Positions 52,822 to 61,801 of a stretch of 64,000 bases of DNA are shown in pieces. Position 1 is the first letter of the stretch, and each line of letters begins with the position of its first letter. Source of the DNA: CAZXEU01 sp965207385 (GTDB taxonomy: Bacteria; Bacteroidota; Rhodothermia; Rhodothermales; Bin80); the NCBI GenBank assembly GCA_965207385.1, contig CBDBLZ010000016.1, forward strand, positions 33,768 through 97,767, written 5' to 3'. The translations under genes were made by a program, and so were the position numbers. Below the pieces are notes generated by a model. That model was given only the letters and a program-made list of their open reading frames with translations. It made no database searches and had not been told where the DNA came from.

Positions 52822-54412
52822 TGACCTGCGCGTGAGCTGCCGCCGAAGGCATCGCAAAGTGCCTGTTCGTGTTCCGATCCACGATCACGGACACCTCCAC
52901 GCGTGAGAGCTCCGACAATATGCGGGCCTCGCTCAGGGGCTCCTTGCCCCCGTGCATGCTGTTGTGCCGGTAGCGCAGGATGCGCAGCAGCGCAAACGCC
53001 ACAAAGCAGATCGCGATGTGCGCCTTCACCCGGCGCTCCGTCCAGTGAAAGACGGGCCTGATGGCCAGCGCGCTCTTCAGCACCCGGAAGCCTTCCTCTA
53101 TCTGCCACAGCTCACCGTAGTGGCCATAGACCTGCTGCGGCGTAGCCGCCTCCAGACTCGTCCATATGCCGTGCAGGCCGTCATACCTCCTGTCCCTGCG
53201 AATGGCCTCCCGGTTCAGGCTCACCGTGCCCTTCTGCACCTTCAGGAAGCGGCCGCCCTTGCCCCGGCCCTTGATGCCGCTGGCCAGGCGCTTCTTCGCC
53301 TTCTCTACGGCGTCCTCCCGATCGTGCGCATCCTTGGCCGCCTTCTTCGGACAGTACCGGAGCACAAGACGCCGGCCGCCCATGCGGCGCTCGGCTACCT
53401 TGCGACCTCCGGCCATCTCGTGCCAGTCCTGGGGCCCCGTGATCTCCTTCTCGCGCACCTTCCCCATGGAACGGAGCCGGGCCGCGACCACGTAGTCATA
53501 GCCCTTGCTCTTTAGCACCGCCAGGTTCTCTTCACTCATCATGCCAGCATCCGCCACGAAGACCACCCGCTCCAGGTCAAAGCGCTCCTGCAGCGCCGCT
53601 ATGGCCGGCTCCAGTGTCGTGACGTCCGTCGTGTTGCCGGAGAACAGCTCGTAGCCTATGGGCAGTCCCTGGCGCGTCTGCACAAGGGCCAGCACGACCT
53701 GCACCCGGTGCGGCTTTCCGTCCTTGCTGTAGCCCTTCCTGCGAAGATCATCCTCCTTGTCACTGGCAAAGCTGAGCGTGGTCACGTCAAAGAAGAGCAC
53801 GTCCACCTTGCCGCCGAGCAGCCCCGCCACTTCCTGCGAGACGATCTGCTTGAGGCGCTGAATGCGGCCGTCCGTTACGGCATCCATCATCCGGTAGAAC
53901 TTCTCCACCGGCACTTCCATGCCCTCTTCCCGCGAAAGCTGCCGGGAATGGGCCAGCTTGCTGCCGCCCGGAGCCGCCAGGCGAAGCAGCACGGACTGCT
54001 TGAACAGGCGCCGTGCCATGGTCTGCCTGCCTGTGAAGACGCCGGCAAAGCCCATGCGGTCGTAGAGTGCCCCGAAGACCTCGTGAAAGCCTACGCACAC
54101 GCGCTTCTTCTCCTCGAGCGCCCGTGCATCACGGATGGGCAGCGGATCCGTGCCCTGCTCCCGCCTGCGGGCATACTGGATCTGGTCCGCGCTGTCGGCA
54201 GCCGGAAACAGCGACGGCTGCTGTTTTTCCTTCATGCGGAGCAGCTCGAGGGCCGCCACGTCGAGCAGGGCCTGGAGGGCCTCGCCTTCGGGGGCGCTGC
54301 CCATGTGCCGGATAATCTTGAGCCGGGGCTGGCCCTGTTCGTTGCGGTAGCCGTGCACGATCTGCACGGAGACGTTCTTGGTGGTTTTTCTACGGAGGGT
54401 GCGCACAAACAT
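52805..54412 (-). mobile_element. IS1634-family transposase
   Basis: 535 residues from ATG 54412 (the frame is open to 54463). N-terminal FVRTLRRKTTKNVSVQIVHG with YRNEQGQPRLKIIRHMG is the IS1634 start. DDE residues are seen in DVLFFDVTTLSF, VVFVADAGMMSEENL and the C-terminal WQIEEGFRVLKSAL before HWTERRVKAHIAICFVAFAL. The frame is uninterrupted, so the transposase looks functional. Its terminal inverted repeats and target duplication were not identified by eye, so only the gene is bounded here. It separates the recombinase from the Argonaute operon. Confidence 0.9.
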
Positions 54413-54873
54413 GACGGTAGAAATATACGGAAAACCTAGCTTCTGTAACTGTAAAGAACCCATGAACTGAACACAACAGCGACTCCACGCCGAATCGCCG
54501 ATTCACAAATGCCTGGTACTACGCCAAATATGAAACCGGGCCCGCTACGCTACCGTCGAAGTCGGGATTGTCGAATCCAAGCGCATCTTTGCGCATCAGG
54601 CAATACACGAACGAAATCTCTTCCCACATCACTAGGAGGACCCGGCAAGCCTGCCACAACCTACGCCACGTCGCAGCTAGCAGTCGGCTTCCTGGAATCG
54701 ATAAGAGCCCAACCGATTACCCTCTGCTTCCGCGCTTTTGGCCCCTCCGCGCGCCTCGTCATCTGCGCATGGCTTCAAATACGCCAGACGATCACCCAAG
54801 CACGCTCCGAGGCATGGCGCACGTCTACCACACATTCCGTTGAATTTCGACCACTTTGGTGCCCTGACGTTAG
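54413..54873. other. Region between IS1634 transposase and Argonaute operon
   Basis: About 460 bases. No supported gene. It must contain the right end of the IS and the end of the Argonaute transcript, but neither an inverted repeat nor a clear terminator was identified. Confidence 0.35.
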
Positions 54874-55989
54874 TCACGTATCGTCTCCAAGCCAGCGTCT
54901 CCGAATGTGCTTCTCACACCACTTGCCGAACTTTTCCGGAAGCCATCTGGCCGGCGATTTTGGCCAATGCCAAATAAATGCGTAAGCGACCAGCGCTACC
55001 AAGCCACACGCTGCTGCGACTTTGTATCGGCCAACGAGAATGCCTAATTCTACCATCCAGTTATAGAGCGGAATCAAAGGTAGAACAACTAGCACTATGC
55101 TGCACGGAATCAGAAGTACGCGTAGTATCTTTGTGTACCTACTACCCCACAATCTAATTCTGCTTTTGACACGTTCTACACTTCTCTCCAAGTCAATTAA
55201 TTGCCCGCTCATTTCACGAATATTTTGTCGCTTAGCAGGGTTTAGTCGGTCATCTATAGCGACTGAGACCAAGTCTCTGATTGCACTGCTTACTGCGCTG
55301 TAGATAGCTGCAGCTTGCCCGGCGCCACGACATTCAACGTGTTCTTGGATGACCACTTGCAGCAGTTTCTGTAAGTATTCCCACTTGGCAGAATCGGAGA
55401 TACGTTCGTGCCATGCACACAATTCACACAACACCAACCAATAGGCAATTTCAACCGCATTTTCTTGTCCTGGATCACACAGTGTCGCCTTGTGCCCGAT
55501 TTCGGCCTTAGCCGCGGCAATCACATTACGCTTCCATGTCGGTTCTTCCACGTATATACCGCTCACATTATCGATTAGCTGACACAGCCAATCACGTAAT
55601 CGCGAGTCTGCGGCTTCATAGTGTGAAATCCCCATTGCGATGCCGAGTACCTCATAAGGCCGGTAGATGAACGTACTGCGGCGATCTGTGACGGCCTCGC
55701 GGGTTCCAAGAATTCTAATTCCCGCTTTCCATTCCTCTGACGACAGTCCGTAGCTGAAGCCCGCCTTAGCGAGATAACCTGAAGCTGCCAGTATGGGACC
55801 CTCACTATTCCGTGAAGACAAGGGTATCGTTAATCGCCTAACCTGGTCTTCATTCGGACAGGGCTCCAAAAGGAGTACAAATCCTCCTTCAGCGGATGGC
55901 CAACTCCAGTTCTTGTTTACCTTACGCCTAATCTGTGCCAGTACATTCGCATACTCCGAACCTAGCAATGGGTCGCCTAAGTTAGACAC
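54874..55989 (-). CDS. Argonaute-associated protein with two C-terminal membrane helices (putative effector)
   Basis: 371 residues, no family recognised. Residues 1-250 are soluble, with no catalytic motif visible. A helical, charged stretch at about 252-282 (RQNIREMSGQLIDLERSVER) could be a coiled coil. Two hydrophobic segments follow at about 288-308 (ILRVLLIPCSIVLVVLPLIP) and 322-341 (YKVAAACGLVALVAYAFIW), then a basic tail (CEKHIRRRWLGDDT). It starts 15 bases after the Argonaute stop and is as AT-rich as that gene, so the two are one unit. By analogy with nuclease-dead long Argonautes that carry membrane-protein partners, the likely role is membrane damage when the Argonaute is activated. 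That role is inference. Confidence 0.72.
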   Translation of the reverse strand: MSNLGDPLLGSEYANVLAQIRRKVNKNWSWPSAEGGFVLLLEPCPNEDQVRRLTIPLSSRNSEGPILAASGYLAKAGFSYGLSSEEWKAGIRILGTREAVTDRRSTFIYRPYEVLGIAMGISHYEAADSRLRDWLCQLIDNVSGIYVEEPTWKRNVIAAAKAEIGHKATLCDPGQENAVEIAYWLVLCELCAWHERISDSAKWEYLQKLLQVVIQEHVECRGAGQAAAIYSAVSSAIRDLVSVAIDDRLNPAKRQNIREMSGQLIDLERSVERVKSRIRLWGSRYTKILRVLLIPCSIVLVVLPLIPLYNWMVELGILVGRYKVAAACGLVALVAYAFIWHWPKSPARWLPEKFGKWCEKHIRRRWLGDDT

Positions 55990-56004
55990 TGATCATTTAC
56001 CAGT

Positions 56005-58338
56005 CTACAAGAACCACAGGCTAGTGCTAAGCCTCGTATTCAGCGATACGGGAGACCAATCATCTAATTTACTCAATTCACCTAGTTGCTCCGCGATGTG
56101 TTTAGAATACCGAATAGTTACAGGTAGCTTGACAGGCCTCACAGTTCGCCACGAAAGGGAGGAGAACTTCAAGACTTGCTCAGAAAGATATGCGAGATCC
56201 CTAAATGAGGAAAGCCTGTGTAGCTTGACGAGAACTGGACGCTTCAATCTTTCTCCGTGTCTTGCCTGCGAAGGGCCAAGCGTAGTAACCAGTCTGGCGT
56301 AATTGTTAATCCTTGCAATTATCCCACGGTCTGGCAAATAAACAGCCTTCACGATTGAGGAATTCCCGCTTTGCCGTATTCCGTGTTGATGGATATCGAG
56401 AAGGGTAAATGGATGGTCCTTAGTAACCGTCAGAAAAGCGAATTCCACGTTTTGCTCTGAACCAACCTCGTCTATGCACTCACTCACAATACGATCTACT
56501 TCGATGTCCTTCAAACGCTGGTAAGAATGACACACTATTCGTACCGTGTCGCCCGGTTGCCATCCATGCTCTCGTTTTCGACGTCTCAAGACTTGTAGCA
56601 TAGAAGATTTGAGCTTTCGCGGATAATCGGCATAGCTACATTGTTCGGCCACATACCCAAGCAAATAGTTGCCGTCTCCACGAAACACTGTCGTAATACC
56701 GACTAACCGTCGACGCGGACCAAATCGATCTCCTTGCTCAACCATACCGATTCCGATTACTAGCTCGTCGCCAACAGTTTGGTCTTGTGCAACGGTCCAC
56801 GGAGTTCCCTTCATTTTCGCGTACAATGCCGTGGCCAAGTTCTGTAACGCGTATGGATTGCGACCTCTAACCGTTGACATTTTAGCCTGCTGAGTTGGGA
56901 TACCATTTTGTAACAGTACCGCCTTTGAACGTAAATAAGGATTTCCTTGTGCTTGCGCCTGTGCATGTTCGTCGGGAATCACGACCACGGCCGCATCGTA
57001 ACGGGGATTGTCAGACGCTACGTTGTCACGCAAATGGAGGTCGATCGTATCCCGATACAATTCTCCAATTGAATGTCTGGCAGACTCAAACCAAGGTACG
57101 ACACACTGTTCTACAGCCACATTGGGTATTCGAAATACCGACCGGAAGCCGTTGAATTCGTCTCTGCCTTTGACTCCGCCAAGTAATGATTGAACAAACT
57201 GCTCAGCATGCCCCTTGCTAGTATCAGTGCACACCAGCAAGAGCCTGGGTTCGCGATGGGGAAACGACTCCTGGTCAAATGGGCCGTAGCGATTCAAACC
57301 GCGCCATGCCCACGTATCTTTCTGAGATCGACCAGGGTCAAAATAATATGACACTGGATCCAATCGGATTACACTTGTATAGTCATTCTTGTTAGCCAAC
57401 GTGACAAGACTGCCAAATTGAGCCCCAATGTCTTCAGATATCCGCCAGTTGCCGTTAAACTGAACAAGGTGTGCTCTAATGCTATCGAGTGCTTGTTCGA
57501 CGGCCGGACCATCGAGTAAAGTGTTCTGTAATTCGTCGAGATGCGTCTGTAATTTGGAATAGTCAGAAAAAGACAGTAGTGTACCTAACACGCGTGAGTA
57601 GCATTCCTTACTCGGTTCCAAAGTTACAGCACCTGCGTCAATGCTACCACAGCCCTCTGGGGAATCCGAAATTGTTAGCGTTGATGCTTCCAATTTCTCG
57701 ATTTTGCCAACCACCCTACTCTCTCCGAGGCGAATGTGACGCCGGACGACATAAAGGCCACGAAGATCAACTCCGGCCGCAGCTAATGCGTGAAAATCGG
57801 TGTCCGAATGCCATCTTGTCCGAAGTCGAACAAATAAGGCGACAAAGGCCTCCCGTCGTTCATCGGCGCTAACGATACGAGTCTCGAAATCAAATCGCTC
57901 CCGAACAGACAATCCGTAGGCGACCGGAGGAGCTCCAACTTTGTCAAGAGCCTCAAGTAGAAGATCACGCTTACCCAAGAACGACAAGCCACGGTTATCA
58001 ACCGTAACCTTATCTTTAAAGTGACTACTGACTAGTTCCTCCAATCGCCTCGCGAGAATCCCAAGGTGCCCTTCAACTTCCACTAGCTCCTCCTCGCCGA
58101 ATACATTATTCGGGCGAACCACTCGAGGTAAACCGTGAAGGTCGTTCCCCCGTCTCAAGAGGAGCCACTCTTCGCCGATAGTTTCTACACGTTCTGCCCT
58201 TGTCGAGCCGCCACCACGCTCCACGTATAGCTTAAACTGGTCTCGAGAGAATCCTACCCTGATTCCATTGAGTAGAAGAGCTCCACGAGGAACGTAACTA
58301 TAGCGCGGATTCTTCGTCGTAAGGTCAATTCGTTCCAA
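56005..58338 (-). CDS. Long prokaryotic Argonaute with inactive PIWI domain
   Basis: 777 residues from TTG 58338. N-terminal part about 1-120. A reduced PAZ-like/linker region is near 190-245 (VDLRGLYVVRRHIRLGESRV, AVTLEPSKE). The MID domain is about 365-515, with the 5'-phosphate pocket pattern Y468, K472, Q483, K486 (NPYLRSKAVLLQNGIPTQQA) and K508 (ALYAKMKGTPW). PIWI is about 520-777, ending WSPVSLNTRLSTSLWFL, the conserved Argonaute C-terminus. The first catalytic Asp is G531 (VIGIGMVE where IGID is expected), and HRDG is replaced by H604-S-Y-Q, so target cleavage is not expected. It probably uses a guide to recognise invader nucleic acid and signals to the membrane protein encoded 15 bases downstream. 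Markedly AT-rich compared with flanking genes. Confidence 0.92.
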   Translation of the reverse strand: MERIDLTTKNPRYSYVPRGALLLNGIRVGFSRDQFKLYVERGGGSTRAERVETIGEEWLLLRRGNDLHGLPRVVRPNNVFGEEELVEVEGHLGILARRLEELVSSHFKDKVTVDNRGLSFLGKRDLLLEALDKVGAPPVAYGLSVRERFDFETRIVSADERREAFVALFVRLRTRWHSDTDFHALAAAGVDLRGLYVVRRHIRLGESRVVGKIEKLEASTLTISDSPEGCGSIDAGAVTLEPSKECYSRVLGTLLSFSDYSKLQTHLDELQNTLLDGPAVEQALDSIRAHLVQFNGNWRISEDIGAQFGSLVTLANKNDYTSVIRLDPVSYYFDPGRSQKDTWAWRGLNRYGPFDQESFPHREPRLLLVCTDTSKGHAEQFVQSLLGGVKGRDEFNGFRSVFRIPNVAVEQCVVPWFESARHSIGELYRDTIDLHLRDNVASDNPRYDAAVVVIPDEHAQAQAQGNPYLRSKAVLLQNGIPTQQAKMSTVRGRNPYALQNLATALYAKMKGTPWTVAQDQTVGDELVIGIGMVEQGDRFGPRRRLVGITTVFRGDGNYLLGYVAEQCSYADYPRKLKSSMLQVLRRRKREHGWQPGDTVRIVCHSYQRLKDIEVDRIVSECIDEVGSEQNVEFAFLTVTKDHPFTLLDIHQHGIRQSGNSSIVKAVYLPDRGIIARINNYARLVTTLGPSQARHGERLKRPVLVKLHRLSSFRDLAYLSEQVLKFSSLSWRTVRPVKLPVTIRYSKHIAEQLGELSKLDDWSPVSLNTRLSTSLWFL

Positions 58339-58703
58339 CTGACTATTTCCGTAGCTCGTAGTTGATCAGATCCGATTGCAGTGGCAATAAAGCAAGACTA
58401 GAGACACGGCCTTAAATGAGCAGTGAGATTGCGTCAGACTTTACGCAGCTAGAGTCTCTACGCGGCCTGCCAACCGCGAATTCTCAGTTCGCTGCAGCAA
58501 TTATAAGCCTTCGTACGGCGATGGAGTCTAAGAGGTCCGGGCAATGGACGTGGCCAGCGTGCTAGAGCGGTGCAGATTGCACATTCCGTTGAACTCGTGA
58601 TTGGCGACATTTATAAATGATGGCGACGACAACTAAAATTAACGGGACTTGACGTCGTCTTGTGAGTGGACCGGCCGGTTTGTTCGGTCAGTCCACAAGC
58701 GAG
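58339..58703. other. Region between Argonaute operon and IS21 element
   Basis: Contains the Argonaute promoter region and the probable IS21 left end. TGGCGAC occurs at 58602 and again at 58621, a 19-base direct step like the repeated ends of IS21 elements. A 49-codon ORF at 58416-58565 (+; starts MSSEIASDFTQLESLRGLPT) has no recognised family and may be chance or a truncated gene. Confidence 0.4.
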
Positions 58704-60219
58704 ATGGTAAAGGATGCGCAGGTCCTGCTTCTACGCAGGTTGGTATTGAAGAAGGAAGAGCCCATTGCGACGGCGGCGGCCAAGGCCGGCATGAGCGAGA
58801 CTACTGCGCGCAAGTACGTGCGACAGGGCAAGCTGCCAAGCGAGTCGAAGCAGCCGCATACGTGGCGCACGCGCAAGGATCCGTTCGCAGACGTGTGGGA
58901 GGAGGTCGAGACTTTTCTGCAGGTCAATTCCTGTCTGGAGGTGAAGGCGCTCTTTGGCGAGCTGCAGCGGCGGCATCCGGGCAAGTTCCAGGCGGGGCAG
59001 TTGCGCACGCTGCAGCGACGAGTGAAGCAGTGGAGAGCCACGCAGGGCCCGGCAAAGGAGGTGTTCTTTGCGCAGGAGTACGAACCGGGAGACCGTGCCC
59101 AGTCGGACTTTACGTGCATGAACGAGCTGGGCGTGACCATTCAAGGGGAGCCGTTCCCGCATCTGCTATTCCACTTTGTACTGGCGTATTCCAACTGGGA
59201 GACCGGAACGGTCTGCCGGTCGGAGAGCTTCGAGGCGCTTTCGGAAGGCCTGCAGCAGGCCCTGCACGCCAGTGGTGGCGTGCCAAACGTGCACCAGACG
59301 GATTCCCTGAGCGCCGCGGTACGCAAGCTGCAGCGTGGCGGCGGCGAGGCCTTCACGGACCGCTACCAGGCGCTGATGCGCCACTGCGGCATGCAGGCCC
59401 GGCATACGCAGGCGCGGAGTCCGCACGAGAACGGCAAGATCGAGCAGCGGCACTACCGGCTGAAGCTGGCCATAAGGAATCAGCTCATCGTTGCGCGGAA
59501 GCCGCGACTTTGAGAGCCGCGAGGCCTATGAAGCCTTCCTCGGGAAGCTGTTTGCGCAGCTCAATGCCCCGCGCAAGGAGCGCCTGGAGCAGGAGCGGGC
59601 CTGCCTGGGGCCGCTTCCGGAGAGGCGGCTGGAGAGCTACAGGACGATGCGCGTGCGGGTATCGAAGGGCAGCACGATTCGGGTGCAGAAGAACAGCTAT
59701 TCGGTGCCGAGCCGGCTTATCGGCGAACTGGTCGACGTGCGCCTCTACGGCGAGGCCATAGAGGTGTGGTTCGCGCAGCGCCTCATGGAGCGCATGCCGC
59801 GGCTGCAGGGAAGAAGCAAGCACCGGATCGAGTACCGGCACGTGATCGACTCGCTGGTACGCAAGCCCGGGGCGTTTGCCCACTACCGGTACCGGGCGGA
59901 TCTCTTCCCCACGCACCGGTTCCGGATGGCCTATGACGCGCTGCGGCGGGCGCACACAGCGCCCCTGAAGGCCGACCAGGCGTATTTGCGCGTGCTGCAC
60001 CTGGCAGCCAGGGAGAGCGAATCGGGCGTAGACGCCGCCCTTGGCGTGCTGCTGGAGGGCAAGAAGGCCATCACGGCGGAAGCCGTACAGGCGCTTTTGG
60101 GGCGGACGGTGGAGGCTCCTGCTCACCTGGTGGCGCCTCCCGTGGTGGATCTGAGCGCGTACGACGACCTTCTGGAGCCATCGACGGCAGCTTCGCTCAC
60201 GACGACGGCCGTGCGATGA
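58704..60219 (+). pseudogene. istA: IS21-family transposase IstA, frameshifted
   Basis: ATG 58704 starts MVKDAQVLLLRRLVLKKEEP with a helix-turn-helix (AAAKAGMSETTARKYVRQGK). The DDE core has RAQSDFTC, VHQTDSLS and SPHENGKIEQRH. The first frame ends at a TGA at 59511-59513. The continuation is in another frame, LRGSRDFESREAYEAFLGKL, through the C-terminal domain to 60219. The break lies at about 59490, where one or two bases appear lost between LIV and LRGSRDF. IS21 istA is normally one unbroken frame of about 500 codons, so this copy is inactive unless the shift is a sequence error. Its end overlaps istB (ATGA). Confidence 0.88.
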
Positions 60220-61019
60220 AGACGCTCACGACAGCGGAGTTGGAGCGGTCCCTGCAGGCCGGGCTCAAGGAGCTCCGGATGCCGGCCATACGGGCTTGCT
60301 TCAGGGAGAAGGCCGATACGGCCCGCAGGGAGGCCATGAGCTTTGAGCGCTTTCTGCTGGAGCTGGTGGAGCAGGAGCGGCAGGAGCGCCACAGCAACCG
60401 CATCCAGCGTTGGCTGCGGGAGTCACGGCTGCCGCTGGAGAAGACGCTGGACACGTTCGACCGTGGCCGGTTGCCCGTGCGGATAGACCACCACCTGCGC
60501 GTGCTTCTGGAGGGAGGCTTCCTGGACCGCAAGGAGAACGTGCTGGCCTTCGGCCCTCCGGGTACCGGCAAGACGCACCTGGTGTGCGCCCTGGGCCGGG
60601 AGCTGATCTTTCAGCGCCGGCGCGTGGTCTTCTACGACTGCGCCACGCTGGTGCAGGAGCTGCTGCGGGCCAAGCAGCAACTGCTCCTGCCCCGGTTCCA
60701 CAAGCGGCTCTCGCGCTATGAGGCGCTGATCATCGACGACATCGGCTACGTGCAGCACAGCCGGGAAGAGATGGAGGTGCTGTTCCAGCTCTTGTCGCAG
60801 CGCTACGAGCGGGGCAGCGTGCTGCTTACCAGCAATCTGGCCTTCAGCCAGTGGGATCGCATCTTTAAGGACCCCATGACGACGGCCGCGGCCATTGACC
60901 GCCTGGTGCACCACAGCGTGATTCTGGAGCTGAACGTGCCCAGCTACCGTCTGGAGGCCTCCAGGCGGCGCCAGGAGGCCGAGAGTGAGGCCCAGGCCAT
61001 AGGCGAATCTGCGGCCTGA
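60216..61019 (+). mobile_element. istB: IS21-family helper ATPase IstB
   Basis: 267 residues, intact. Walker A AFGPPGTGKTHLVCALG, Walker B EALIIDDIGYVQ and LLTSNLAFSQWDRIF are the IstB/DnaC-like AAA+ motifs. It regulates IstA and target choice. The start overlaps the istA stop by four bases, the usual IS21 coupling. The istA of this copy is frameshifted, so the element is probably immobile without a helper. No right-end repeat matching the TGGCGAC left end was found downstream. Confidence 0.93.
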
Positions 61020-61801
61020 AGCGGCTGTCCGCAGCAGTCCCCTCCGGCTCCGGGACGTGATCACAGCGCGTACAGGCAGGTTCGGATAAGCACCGTTGGT
61101 CAGTACAGGACCCGTGGCAAACCCGGGCATCCCGCGCCCATAGCTGCTGCAGGAGCCCTTCGTGGCCGGATAGAGGTCCTCCACGAGTCGCTCTCGCAGC
61201 CTTCGTCGCATGACCCGTCGTCTGGAGCCAATATGCACGCTCTGACAGCCAGCCTGAAGGTCGTTTGCCGGTGTTGTGGTGCGTGCGGCAGGTGGCAAAC
61301 TGGCCGTTTGGGCGAGAAAGGGCCTGTACAGGCCTGTTTGGACCCGTTTTAGCCCGCTAAAGCGGCGCTTACGCCGCCTTCGTCGCACTATTACACGGCC
61401 AGGAACAATCTACACGGTCTGAGCAGCTTACCGAGGCATAAAACGCGGCATCGGGACGCTTTGCCCGAGAGTACCTGCAAACTGACGACCTCTCCGGGCC
61501 GCAGCCGGACGGATGGCGGTCCCATTCACCGGAGAAACCTGTCCAGACCATCGTCACGCAGGACGGAACGGGCCCGGAAAAATCCCTTCGGCCTCGAGCT
61601 TCGAGGCTCCGCAGCTCGCTGCTCCGCCTCGAAGCTCGGCCTCTCTCTTAATCCAATTTTAATTGTCGTCGGCCTCAATCTATATTGACGTTGATCAGCC
61701 GAGTCCACGAAATCACTAGCAAGAAGTTGACGGTATGCGGCTTAGAGACCTATTCTTGAATTGCAATACTCTCCATGCTGCGCAACCTGCCGGACGATGC
61801 C
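61020..61801. other. Region between IS21 and the CapA gene
   Basis: About 780 bases without a supported gene. It holds a perfect palindrome GGCCTGTACAGGCC (61321-61334), a GCGGCG-CTTA-CGCCGC hairpin (61362-61377) and the nested inverted repeat at 61596-61637. Part of it may be the remainder of the IS21 right end. Confidence 0.4.
61596..61637. repeat. Nested inverted repeat (cruciform-like)
   Basis: Outer arms GAGCTTCGAGGC (61596-61607) and GCCTCGAAGCTC (61626-61637) pair perfectly over 12 bases. Within the loop GCAGC (61611-61615) pairs with GCTGC (61618-61622). A pyrimidine-rich then AT-rich stretch follows toward the CapA gene. It could be a terminator, an RNA structure or a mobile-element end. 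Confidence 0.55.

Noticed and set aside
59480..59520. Programmed frameshift in istA.
   Set aside because: IS21 istA is normally a single frame, and no slippery heptamer with a downstream structure was evident; a deletion is simpler.
47000..61000. CRISPR array or cas genes accompanying the Argonaute locus.
   Set aside because: No regularly spaced near-identical repeats and no Cas-like protein were seen in the island.
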